Source of the DNA: Steroidobacteraceae bacterium
Lineage (GTDB): Bacteria; Pseudomonadota; Gammaproteobacteria; Steroidobacterales; Steroidobacteraceae
Reading direction: 5' to 3'
Length of the DNA stretch: 64,000 nucleotides
NCBI GenBank assembly: GCA_041395505.1
Contig: JAWLAG010000001.1
Coordinates: forward strand, 2,542,001 to 2,606,000
Shown: positions 9,261-17,088 of the stretch, piece by piece
Layout of the letters: each line of letters opens with the position of its first letter
Numbering within the stretch: position 1 is the stretch's first letter
Notes under the pieces: generated by a model
Database searches by the model: none
Told to the model about the DNA's origin: nothing
What the model saw: only the letters and a program-made list of their open reading frames with translations
Made by a program: the position numbers and the translations under genes

Positions 9261-11831
9261 CTAGAACTTGTAGCCGACCTCAACCGACAGGCGCCGCTCG
9301 GCACCCGGGTGGATGAAGGCGCCACCGAATTCCGGCGCAGGAATTACTTCCTGCAGGAATTTCTCGTCGGTGATGTTCTTGCCAATGAGCGCGAAAGACC
9401 AGTTGCGTGAGGTCAGTGCCAGTCGAGCATCGACCGTCGAGAACCGGTCGCGCTCGCCATTGGTGAAGTTGGCCGTACCAAATGCCACCGTTTGGTTGTC
9501 CTGCGCCTGGATCACGTGGAACCAGGTGGGACCCACCTGGTTCCAGTAGGCGCTCGCCTTGAATTCCCAGTCGCCCGAACCTATTGGTGCATTGAACTCC
9601 GCACCCAGCGTGGCCGTATAGCCGGGCGTGTAGGGAGACTCATTGCCCACTGACGCAGGACGCGACGTATTTTGCTTGATCTCGCTCTGCACCCGGCTGT
9701 AGCCACCGACAAGGCTGAGCATGTGATTGACGCGGAAACTCGCGCCGACTTCAATGCCCTGGATGTCGACCTTGTCGATGTTGTTCACAACGCGCAACAG
9801 GCCGAACTGCCCGACCAGGAATTCGAAGAACTGCATGTCATCGACCTGGGTGTAGAACAAAGACGTCTCGAGCGACAGGCGGCGGTCGAGCAACTGCGCC
9901 TTGAAGCCGAGCTCAGCGGCGCTCGATTTTTCCTTGTCGTAATCGTCACGCACGATCACGCTGCGATACTGCGGCACGGGGCTTGCCGCCGAGCAGTTGT
10001 TGAGTTCGCCATTCGGTCCGCGGCCCGTGAAACAGTTGATGAACAGGTCAACTGTCGCAGCCGACCCACCGTTGTTGAAACCACCGCTTTTGAAGCCGAC
10101 GCCCCAGTTGCCATAGAAAGTCCACTCAGACGATGCCTCCCAGGTGAGCGAAACCTTCGGCTCGAACTGCGAGAACGTGCGGCTGCGATCGTTGATGACG
10201 CCGGACGGATTGATTGTCGGATTGAGCGCAGGGTTCAAGGGCGCATTGCCGACGAAGGCGTTATCGAACGGGTCGTAGTCGAAGTAAATCGTGCGGGCAG
10301 CAGTCGGTACCAGGTTATGGACCTTGCGCTCCTCTGTATCGTAACGCGCGGCCACCGCAAGCTCGAGCGTATCGGTCAGGTCATAGGAAATACTGCCGAA
10401 GGCCGCGTAGATATCGCTCTTGAAGTTGTCCCATACGAGCTGTTCGGTCGAATTCGGCTGCCCGGCCGGAATGAACAACGTCGGCACGACACCGACCCCG
10501 CTGTCGATGCCGGTGCTGATGCCGACTTCGCGATCGATGTTGAGGTAGTAGACGCCCGCCAGCCAGCGCAGGCGCTGATCGCCCGACGACGCAATGCGTG
10601 CCTCGAAGCTGTAGTCCTTTTGGTTGCGAACCTGGTATTGCGTTCCGTCGCAGCGGGTCGGGGTATAAGGTCCGAATATGGCCGCCGGAACGGTATTGGG
10701 TGCAGCGAAGAAAATGATCTGGGGTGGCGGCAGCGCAAACCCGGCATTGAACACGTCGGCCGCAGACTGCTGGCAATTCGGGTCCGCGTTGAAGAAGCCG
10801 TAGGAGGCGCTGGTACCATCCGAGCCAAAATCGTTCTGAATGTCGCTATAGAGCGCCCACAGGGTCAGCTTGCCGAATGACAGGTCGGCGTCGTACTTGA
10901 CCGACAGATCCTTCGACTCCTGGTTGTTGTATGGGAAGACGTTGTTTACAAAGTTGAAGTCGTGCGTATTGACGTCTTCGTCGAAGAGCTGCGCATTGGG
11001 CAGCCCCGAGAACACCAGTCCCGGCACCAGGAAGTCGGCATTGAACGAGATCGATGCGGCCTCGACGTCGCCAGCATGCGCCTTGATATCGAGCGTCGAG
11101 CTCTCGGTGGGTTCGAAGAGGAACCGGCCCGTGATATTCCAACCCTTGAAGTAATCGACCGCATCGTCACGGCCAAGGAAACTGTTGCGGAAGAATCCGT
11201 CCGTCTTGCGATAGTCCGCAGCGACTTTCCAGCCGGCGCGATCGGACATGGGCCCGGACAGCACGGCCGAACCGGTCAGCGTGTTGTCCTCTCCGTAGCC
11301 GACCTTGAAGTCGCCGGTAAATTCGTCCGTGGGCTTGGTCGTCGTGACGATGATGGCGCCTGCCGCCGCATTGCGACCGTAGATGGCACCCTGCGGGCCT
11401 TTCACGATTTCGATCTGCTTGAGATCGGCGTATTCGCGGTTGAAGGCGGCGGGATTGGTCTGCAACACGCCGTCGATGATCAAGGCAAAGCTGTTCTCGG
11501 CATCGCGCGCGCCATTGATGCCGCGGATATTGACCTGGGCATCGGCAACTTCGGCGGTCTGCACGAGCGATACGCCCGGCGTGAGGCGTACGAAATCGCC
11601 GGCACGTTCGACCGACGCTGCTTCCAGCGTATCGGCGGTGATCGCGGTGATGGTTGCCGGTACGTCCTGCAAGGCTTCCTCGCGTTGACGCGCTGTGGTG
11701 ATGACGACTTCCTGCAAATCGTCGTTGGCATTGGCGCCCTGCGACCATGCAGGCGCAGAAGCCATGCCGGACAAACCCAGGCCCAACGAAATGCACAAGA
11801 CCTTCCTGAGTGAATTCGGGACGGAATTCAT
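9261..11831 (-). CDS. TonB-dependent outer-membrane receptor
   Basis: Outer-membrane gated transporter, 856 residues from the ATG at 11831, which is preceded by AGGGGAG about 10 bases upstream. Signal peptide at 1-30 (ends PAWSQ), a TonB-box-like segment (EVVITTARQ) just after it, then a plug domain with LIIDGVLQTNPAAFNREYADLKQIEIVKGPQGAIYGRNAAAGAI broken over residues ~120-165, and a long beta-barrel ending in an aromatic residue (VEVGYKF). Length and layout match catabolic-type receptors rather than siderophore-specific ones. The divergent neighbour is the amidohydrolase of the CoA-ester island, so the receptor may import that pathway's substrate. Other possible ligands cannot be excluded. 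Confidence 0.94.
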   Translation of the reverse strand: MNSVPNSLRKVLCISLGLGLSGMASAPAWSQGANANDDLQEVVITTARQREEALQDVPATITAITADTLEAASVERAGDFVRLTPGVSLVQTAEVADAQVNIRGINGARDAENSFALIIDGVLQTNPAAFNREYADLKQIEIVKGPQGAIYGRNAAAGAIIVTTTKPTDEFTGDFKVGYGEDNTLTGSAVLSGPMSDRAGWKVAADYRKTDGFFRNSFLGRDDAVDYFKGWNITGRFLFEPTESSTLDIKAHAGDVEAASISFNADFLVPGLVFSGLPNAQLFDEDVNTHDFNFVNNVFPYNNQESKDLSVKYDADLSFGKLTLWALYSDIQNDFGSDGTSASYGFFNADPNCQQSAADVFNAGFALPPPQIIFFAAPNTVPAAIFGPYTPTRCDGTQYQVRNQKDYSFEARIASSGDQRLRWLAGVYYLNIDREVGISTGIDSGVGVVPTLFIPAGQPNSTEQLVWDNFKSDIYAAFGSISYDLTDTLELAVAARYDTEERKVHNLVPTAARTIYFDYDPFDNAFVGNAPLNPALNPTINPSGVINDRSRTFSQFEPKVSLTWEASSEWTFYGNWGVGFKSGGFNNGGSAATVDLFINCFTGRGPNGELNNCSAASPVPQYRSVIVRDDYDKEKSSAAELGFKAQLLDRRLSLETSLFYTQVDDMQFFEFLVGQFGLLRVVNNIDKVDIQGIEVGASFRVNHMLSLVGGYSRVQSEIKQNTSRPASVGNESPYTPGYTATLGAEFNAPIGSGDWEFKASAYWNQVGPTWFHVIQAQDNQTVAFGTANFTNGERDRFSTVDARLALTSRNWSFALIGKNITDEKFLQEVIPAPEFGGAFIHPGAERRLSVEVGYKF
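9517..9545. repeat. 29-bp perfect palindrome inside the receptor gene
   Basis: TGGAACCAGGTGGG at 9517-9530 and its exact reverse complement at 9532-9545 flank a single A at 9531. It lies within the part of the receptor gene encoding WNQVGPTWF, so part of the symmetry could follow from coding constraint. Confidence 0.8.
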
Positions 11832-11862
11832 GATGTTGCAGCTCCCCTGGACGTCATTTAGG

Positions 11863-11895
11863 TAGGATCGGATCGAAACGCGACGGCCGATCCTA
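11863..11895. promoter_or_regulatory. Inverted repeat in the receptor leader region
   Basis: TAGGATCGG at 11863-11871 and CCGATCCTA at 11887-11895 form 9-bp arms around a 15-base spacer, beginning 31 bases upstream of the receptor start codon. It could be a repressor site with half-sites two helical turns apart, or a hairpin in the mRNA leader. Sequence alone does not decide. Confidence 0.4.
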
Positions 11896-12018
11896 GCATG
11901 GTGGTTTCCGAGCAACCATGGGATTTCGGCGCCGACAGGTGGGCAGCCGACTCTTCAATTTTGCCGATGATCGCCCCTGCGCCGCCTAATAGGGTATGAA
12001 AAATAGCCAAGGCCTTGA

Positions 12019-12030
12019 TTGTCCGTACAT
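12019..12030. promoter_or_regulatory. Candidate GntR/HutC operator, copy 1
   Basis: TTGTCCGTACAT lies between the divergent receptor and amidohydrolase genes and shares 11 of 12 bases with the near-palindromic TTGTCCGTACAA beside the GntR gene at 18852. A TATTAT hexamer at 12053-12058 is a possible -10 box for the amidohydrolase, which would put this site just upstream of its -35 region. Confidence 0.5.
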
Positions 12031-12105
12031 TTCGTTGTTTTCATGGATGTTGTATTATTGCAACAGCAGCTGCGGCGCAGGCCGGGTGGTGCAGGAGATG
12101 ATCCC

Positions 12106-12984
12106 TTGAGCGAGAACGCACTGGTTGGCGAAGTGGCGGCCATCGACATCGTGAGCGGCATCTGGACGCCAGAGGCCCTGTCTCATCGCCCAGGCTGGCA
12201 GGAAGAATTTTTCGCCGGCAAGATGAAATCAAAGACCGATATGCAGGGCGTGTCGCTCACCGACATGCTGCGTCAGATGGATGCAGCAGGAATTGAACGT
12301 GCGCTGCTGTTTGCTCCGAAGGCTGGGCGGCAGGGACTGCCCGGTTCGTTTCATCTGCCCTACGAAGTCGTCGCGAGGGCAGTCGAACAATATCCGCAGC
12401 GATTCTCTGCCATGGCGGGTATCGATCCCTACGAAGGTATGCGCGGCGTACGTGCACTCGAGCGCGCCGTGAAGGATCTGGGTTTCGTCGGCGCGCATGT
12501 CTACCCGCACTGGTTTGATCTGCCGCCCGACCACGCGCGCTACTACCCGTTCTACGCCAAGTGCTGCGAACTCGACATCCCGATCCAGATGCAGGTCGGG
12601 CAGTCCATGGTCTACGCGAAGGAGCAACCGCTGCGCAGCGTCGGCCGGCCGATACTGCTCGATGGCATTGCCTGTGATTTCCCGGAACTGAAGCTGGTTG
12701 GCATTCACGTCGGTATCCCCTGGACGGACGAGATGATCGCGATGGCCTGGAAGCACCCGAATGTTTACATCGGATCCGATGCGCACAGCCCGAAGTACTG
12801 GCCTGCCAGCTTCATCAACTACATCAACACCTATGGCCAGGACAAGGTCATGTTCGGAACAGATTTCCCGGTGCTCGGTTTCGAACGCACGCGCAGCGAG
12901 ATCGATGCACTTGGCATTCGGCCAGCGGCCTACAGGAAATTCATGCGTGACAACGCGATGCGCGTGTACGGACTCGCTTCATGA
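12106..12984 (+). CDS. Amidohydrolase-2/ACMSD-like TIM-barrel protein
   Basis: 292 residues from a TTG at 12106, chosen because AGGAGA lies 7 bases upstream; the open frame continues to 12019 but that part has no start signal. The fold family (amidohydrolase 2) includes decarboxylases such as ACMSD and gamma-resorcylate decarboxylase, and hydrolases. Visible family text: the GIHVGIPWTDE segment, YIGSDAHSPKYWP, and KVMFGTDFPVLGFERTR with the metal-type Asp. The usual N-terminal HxH ligand pair is absent (IDIVSGIWTPE at that place), and the segment that often reads P-x-x-x-H-x-G reads PIQMQVGQ, so metal binding is doubtful. It overlaps the GST gene by 4 bases and heads the island. Confidence 0.83.
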   Translation: MSENALVGEVAAIDIVSGIWTPEALSHRPGWQEEFFAGKMKSKTDMQGVSLTDMLRQMDAAGIERALLFAPKAGRQGLPGSFHLPYEVVARAVEQYPQRFSAMAGIDPYEGMRGVRALERAVKDLGFVGAHVYPHWFDLPPDHARYYPFYAKCCELDIPIQMQVGQSMVYAKEQPLRSVGRPILLDGIACDFPELKLVGIHVGIPWTDEMIAMAWKHPNVYIGSDAHSPKYWPASFINYINTYGQDKVMFGTDFPVLGFERTRSEIDALGIRPAAYRKFMRDNAMRVYGLAS

Positions 12985-13589
12985 AGCTGATTGGCACCTA
13001 CAGCAGTCCATTCGTGCGCAAAGTGCGTATCGTCGCGGCGGAGCACCAGTTGCCGCTCGAGATCATTGAAGATCCGCCACTCGGTCACGCGACCCACATC
13101 ACAGCGGTCAATCCCCTTGGAAAAGTCCCGGTACTGGTCAGGGACGACGGCAAGACACTGATCGATTCGTCGCTGATTTGCGCCTGGCTCGACCAGCGTG
13201 GACAGGGCGAACGATTGTTGCCCGCCGCACCCGAAGAATCGATGGCCGTTCAACAAGCCGAGGCGATCGCCGATGGCATCATGGATGCTGCCGTTCTCAT
13301 CCGGATGGAAATGCTGCGACCCGAGCCGTTGCGCAGCAGCGCCTGGGTCGAACGCCAGAGCAACAAGATTCAACGCGGTATTGCCTGGCTCGACACGCAG
13401 CTCGCGCGTCACGCATTCGTTGCCGGCGAGTCGCTGACGCTTGCCGACATCGCAGCCGTCTGCGCCAATTCCTATCTGCTTTTCCGATTTGCAGACCAGG
13501 CCTACACCGCCGAAGCGATGCGGCTGGAAAAACTCTGCACCGCTTTGGAGACCCGGGCCAGTTTCGCTGCGACCGCGCTGCGCGGCTGA
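12981..13589 (+). CDS. Glutathione S-transferase family protein
   Basis: 202-residue cytoplasmic protein. The thioredoxin-like N-terminal domain begins MKLIGTYSSPFVRKVRI (a Ser at the glutathione-activating position), followed by NPLGKVPVLVRDDG and DSSLICAWLD of the glutathione site. The C-terminal helical domain has the typical segment FVAGESLTLADIAAV near residue 145. The ATG overlaps the amidohydrolase stop (ATGA), so both are made together. Such GSTs act as isomerases, dehalogenases or conjugating enzymes in catabolic pathways; which of these applies is not evident. Its stop faces a convergent CoA-transferase gene. Confidence 0.9.
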   Translation: MKLIGTYSSPFVRKVRIVAAEHQLPLEIIEDPPLGHATHITAVNPLGKVPVLVRDDGKTLIDSSLICAWLDQRGQGERLLPAAPEESMAVQQAEAIADGIMDAAVLIRMEMLRPEPLRSSAWVERQSNKIQRGIAWLDTQLARHAFVAGESLTLADIAAVCANSYLLFRFADQAYTAEAMRLEKLCTALETRASFAATALRG

Positions 13590-13595
13590 GCATCG

Positions 13596-13624
13596 GCGCG
13601 CAACGCGACCGCCAGGTTGCGCGC
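13596..13624. terminator. Hairpin between convergent genes
   Basis: GCGCGCAAC at 13596-13604 pairs with GTTGCGCGC at 13616-13624 (9 bp, 11-base loop) in the 53-base gap between the GST and CoA-transferase stop codons. No T-run follows on either strand, so intrinsic termination is uncertain. Confidence 0.42.
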
Positions 13625-13642
13625 GACAAGAGCCAAGCGCAA

Positions 13643-14875
13643 CTAGGCAGAACTTTCGGTCGGACCGCTCAGGCGCACCTGGCTATCATCGAGCGCAGCT
13701 CCGCTTGCGAGCAATTCCTCGACAGCCTTGGCATCAAGGCCTGCTTCGCCCAGGACCTCGCGGGTATGTTCACCGAGACGCGGTGCGGGACGCGAGTTGG
13801 CTGCCGGAGTGACTGCGAAATTGACCGGGAAGCTCGCCATGCGCAGGTGCCCCTCGGTCGGATGCTGGGCTTCCTGCCAGAATCCGACGGCCTGCAGATG
13901 TGGATCAGTGATCAGGTCCTCGAGCGTATTGACGACAATGGTCGGTACGCCCGATTTGTCGAACAGTTCGAGCCACTCAGCCGTGGTGCGCGTCGCCATG
14001 ATGCGCCCCGTTTCCGAATACGTGTCGTCGATATTGCGTACCCGATCCGCGAGCGTCTTGAAGCGCGCATCGGCCAACAGGTCTTCGCGATTCGTCAGGC
14101 GGCAGAATTTCTCCCAGTGAGAATCGAGATACGGCAGTATCGCGATATAGCCGTCTTTGGTCTGGTAGGGCTTGCGATGCACGCTCATGAGCCGTGTATA
14201 GCCGGGTGGACCCAGCGGTGGCTCGAAGGCATTGCCCCACAAGTGCTCGGCCATCACGAAATGCACCATGGTTTCGAACATCGGCACTTCGATTTCCTGT
14301 CCCTGGCCGCTGCGCTCGCGATGGTAGAGCGCGGCAATGATCGCGTACACGGCGGTGAGCGCCGTCGTCTTGTCCGCGACCACGGTTGGCAGGTAACGCG
14401 GCTCGCCCAGGACCAGCTTGTTGAGCATCGCGATTCCGCTGACCGCCTGGATGGAATCATCGAGCGCACCGAGCGCACCGTAAGGGCCGCGTTTCGAATA
14501 ACCATAGGCTCCGCAATAGATAATGCGTGCATTCTCCTTGCGCATATGCTCGTAGGTGAGCCCCAGCTTGGTCATCACCTGCGGTCGGTTGTTGTGAAAA
14601 AAAACATCGGCATTGCGGATAAGCGCCAGCAATGCTGAACGCGCGGCGGGCTTGGTCAGATCGAGCACGATGCTGCGCTTGTTGCGGTTGCAGGTGAGGT
14701 AAAGGGCCGCCATGCCAGGATTACGCGCAGCGCCCAACGATCGATTGCTGTCGCCGCGCGGTGCTTCCACCTTGATCACCTCGGCACCCATGTCGGCCAG
14801 CATCTGGCTCGCGAATGGCCCCAGCACCACGCTGGTCATTTCGACGACGCGCACTCCTGCAAGCGGTCCAGGCAT
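13643..14875 (-). CDS. CaiB/BaiF (class III) CoA-transferase, Glu variant
   Basis: 410 residues from the ATG at 14875 (GGGAG 8 bases upstream); a GTG at 14884 overlaps that ribosome site and is less likely. Family III CoA-transferases move CoA between carboxylic acids, some by way of an aspartyl-CoA intermediate. Family text is clear: GVRVVEMTSVVLGPFASQMLADMGAEVIKVEAPRGD (broken across residues ~7-42), NRNKRSIVLDLTKPAARSAL, and the tail PRLGEHTREVLGE. At the catalytic Asp position (SMQDA in formyl-CoA transferase) it reads PMFETM, that is Glu. It runs opposite to its neighbours, facing the GST gene and diverging from the membrane-protein gene at 15032. Confidence 0.92.
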   Translation of the reverse strand: MPGPLAGVRVVEMTSVVLGPFASQMLADMGAEVIKVEAPRGDSNRSLGAARNPGMAALYLTCNRNKRSIVLDLTKPAARSALLALIRNADVFFHNNRPQVMTKLGLTYEHMRKENARIIYCGAYGYSKRGPYGALGALDDSIQAVSGIAMLNKLVLGEPRYLPTVVADKTTALTAVYAIIAALYHRERSGQGQEIEVPMFETMVHFVMAEHLWGNAFEPPLGPPGYTRLMSVHRKPYQTKDGYIAILPYLDSHWEKFCRLTNREDLLADARFKTLADRVRNIDDTYSETGRIMATRTTAEWLELFDKSGVPTIVVNTLEDLITDPHLQAVGFWQEAQHPTEGHLRMASFPVNFAVTPAANSRPAPRLGEHTREVLGEAGLDAKAVEELLASGAALDDSQVRLSGPTESSA

Positions 14876-15031
14876 TCTTTTCACTCCCGATTCACAGTTC
14901 GACTCAAACTACATGCGCGATCCGCACCGTGGCAAGCGTCTCGTTCTGTCCAAACGCACGGCGGTCATCGCGCGCGTCGTGCTATTGCTCGCGGTTGCAC
15001 CCCACACCGCAAACCCTGCCAGAGAATTGCC

Positions 15032-15724
15032 GTGAACGCCGCATTCGTCATCTACGGCTGCTTGCAGTGCGCGTTGCTGATCTGGCTGTTGCGTTATTTT
15101 CGCAGATCGCGGGATCCGGCCGCATTGGTACTGATGGTGCCGCAGGCCCTTCTTGTCTATGACAATTGGGTCATTGCGGCCGGGGCATGGATCGGCCCGG
15201 GACCGACGCTGCTCGCGCTGTCCTGGCCGCGGTTCTGGGGCCATTGGCTGTTCGGCAGCTGGCTGGTGCTGGCCTGCGGCGCAATCCTGCAGCGTTGCGG
15301 ATTTGCGCGCGGCCATGGACGACCGTTCACTGGCACTTTCGGCCTGCTGACCTTGGCACTCATGGCTTGCGAGGCGCCACATTTCTGGAATGTCGAAATA
15401 CATGCCGTCTGCGAACCAGGCGTGATCCGCTACTCGAGTGCAGTGCGAGCCGGCACGAGCTGCTTCGACCCTTGGTTGGTCGTCGCCGGCGGCCCACCGC
15501 TGGTACCCATCATCGTATGCCTCGTCGTAATCGGCTGCGGCATCGCGGTCTCCTGCCGCTGCCGCTCGTTCTGGCTGATGGCAGGCGGCATCCTGATGCT
15601 CATCTCGGCAAGCCCTCCGCTCGCTGCAGCGCACCTCGACAACCTCGGCGAGGTTTGTATCATGGCGGGCTTCGCCGCGACGCTCGAGAGCTTGTCATGC
15701 GCCGTGCGAGCTGCAACCCGATAG
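15032..15724 (+). CDS. Multipass membrane protein of unknown function
   Basis: 230 residues from a GTG at 15032. About six hydrophobic segments are visible (residues ~5-20, 30-52, 70-85, 100-112, 153-172, 182-195), with basic loops such as RYFRRSRD. No family motif is recognised. It stands 16 bases ahead of the isochorismatase-like gene on the same strand, so it is probably the first gene of that transcript and may be a membrane partner in the island. A role in transport or sensing is a guess only. Confidence 0.7.
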   Translation: MNAAFVIYGCLQCALLIWLLRYFRRSRDPAALVLMVPQALLVYDNWVIAAGAWIGPGPTLLALSWPRFWGHWLFGSWLVLACGAILQRCGFARGHGRPFTGTFGLLTLALMACEAPHFWNVEIHAVCEPGVIRYSSAVRAGTSCFDPWLVVAGGPPLVPIIVCLVVIGCGIAVSCRCRSFWLMAGGILMLISASPPLAAAHLDNLGEVCIMAGFAATLESLSCAVRAATR

Positions 15725-15739
15725 GCTACATTCGCCACC

Positions 15740-16411
15740 ATGAGCACGACATCGCCAACCTACATCGACGATTACACGCGCCCTGTGAATCTATCGCGCG
15801 ACACGACCGCATTGGTCATAGTCGACATGCAGAACGCGAGCGGAAGTCGTGCGCACGGCCTCGGCAAATTGCTGGCGTCGCAGGGCAAGCTGGCTGATGC
15901 CGAGTACCGGTTTGCGCGCATCGAGAATGTCATCATTCCCAATATCGCCCGCCTCGCGGCAAGCTTTCGCAAAGCAGGAGTCCGCCTCATCTACGTTACC
16001 TATGGCAGCAATCTGCGCGATTTCAGCGATGCACCGGTGCATCTCAAGGATTGGCTGGTGGCCACCAACAATCGCGCCGGCGAGGCCGAGCACGAGATCG
16101 TCCCGGCCCTTGCCCCGCAACCCGGCGAGCTGGTACTGAACAAGACGACCATGGGCGCGTTCGGCTCCACGGCGATCGATGCGCATTTGAAGAGCATGGG
16201 CATCAGCGAGATCGTGGTCGTCGGCGTATCGACGAACAATTGCGTCGGCATGACAGCCATGGAAGCGGCGGACCGCCAGTACGGCGTTGTTATCGTCAGC
16301 GACGCGACCGGCACCTGCAGCGACGAAATGCAGGATGCCTACCTCAGGACCTTTCGTCGCCTTTGGGGCCGGGTCGCCAGCACCGACGAAGTCATCGCCG
16401 AGGTCACTTGA
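15740..16411 (+). CDS. Isochorismatase-family cysteine hydrolase
   Basis: 223-residue cytoplasmic hydrolase of the isochorismatase/nicotinamidase fold, which cleaves amides, carbamoyl groups or vinyl ethers. The catalytic triad can be placed: Asp29 in VIVDMQN, Lys in LNKTTMGAF near residue 136, and Cys in STNNCVGMTA near residue 168, preceded by a VVVGVS strand. Length and order are normal. The stop overlaps the nitroreductase start (TTGA). In this setting it could deamidate or decarbamoylate an intermediate of the CoA-ester pathway; the substrate is not determined. Confidence 0.92.
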   Translation: MSTTSPTYIDDYTRPVNLSRDTTALVIVDMQNASGSRAHGLGKLLASQGKLADAEYRFARIENVIIPNIARLAASFRKAGVRLIYVTYGSNLRDFSDAPVHLKDWLVATNNRAGEAEHEIVPALAPQPGELVLNKTTMGAFGSTAIDAHLKSMGISEIVVVGVSTNNCVGMTAMEAADRQYGVVIVSDATGTCSDEMQDAYLRTFRRLWGRVASTDEVIAEVT

Positions 16412-17088
16412 TCGTCAGCGATGCAGTACGTTCGCGACGTTCGATTCGCGCATTTCTCTCCCGCCCGGTAGAGCGGCACACTATCGAAGCCATCCTCGAT
16501 GCAGCCCGCTTTGCGCCGAGCGGCAGCAATATCCAACCCTGGCAGGTGCACGTGGTGACGGGCGCCGCCCGCGACGCGCTCGCGGCCCGCGCGAGCGAAG
16601 CCATGCGCAATGGTACGCAAGGCAGCCGCGACTGGAATTACTACGGTGATGTGATTCCCGAGCCCTATTTGGCGCGACGCCGCAACTGCGGATGGGGCCT
16701 TTATGGCCACCTCGGCGTGCAGAAAGGCGATCGCACCGCGAGCGGCGAGCACGCATTGCGCAATTTCAGTTTCTTCGGAGCACCAGTCGGCCTGTTCTTT
16801 TTCATCGACCGGAAGCTTGCGCTCGGCAGCTGGGTCGACTACGGGATCTTTCTTGGCGAATTCATGCTACTGGCACGCGAGCATGGGCTCGCCACCTGTG
16901 CGCAGGCGGCGTGGCTGCAGGCACATGAAATCGTGCGTGCGCAACTTGGCGTGGGCCCGGAACATGCCCTGGTCTGCGGCATGTCCATGGGCTATGCGGA
17001 TGCGGACGCACATGTAAACGCCTACCAACCAGCGCGTCTGGCCATTACCGACTTTGTGCAATTTCACGACCTCGCGAGCGCGCCATGA
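16408..17088 (+). CDS. Nitroreductase-family flavoprotein
   Basis: 226 residues from a TTG at 16408 that overlaps the preceding stop and has GAGG 4 bases upstream. The FMN-binding nitroreductase fold is shown by AVRSRRSIRAFLSRPVE at the start, ILDAARFAPSGSNIQPWQVHVVTG near residues 30-50, a central apolar stretch VGLFFFIDR, EFMLLAREHGLATCAQAAW, and the C-terminal VCGMSMGYAD. Family members reduce nitro groups, quinones, enones or dehalogenate using NAD(P)H. It overlaps the EamA transporter gene by 4 bases, within a tight run of catabolic genes. Confidence 0.9.
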   Translation: MIVSDAVRSRRSIRAFLSRPVERHTIEAILDAARFAPSGSNIQPWQVHVVTGAARDALAARASEAMRNGTQGSRDWNYYGDVIPEPYLARRRNCGWGLYGHLGVQKGDRTASGEHALRNFSFFGAPVGLFFFIDRKLALGSWVDYGIFLGEFMLLAREHGLATCAQAAWLQAHEIVRAQLGVGPEHALVCGMSMGYADADAHVNAYQPARLAITDFVQFHDLASAP

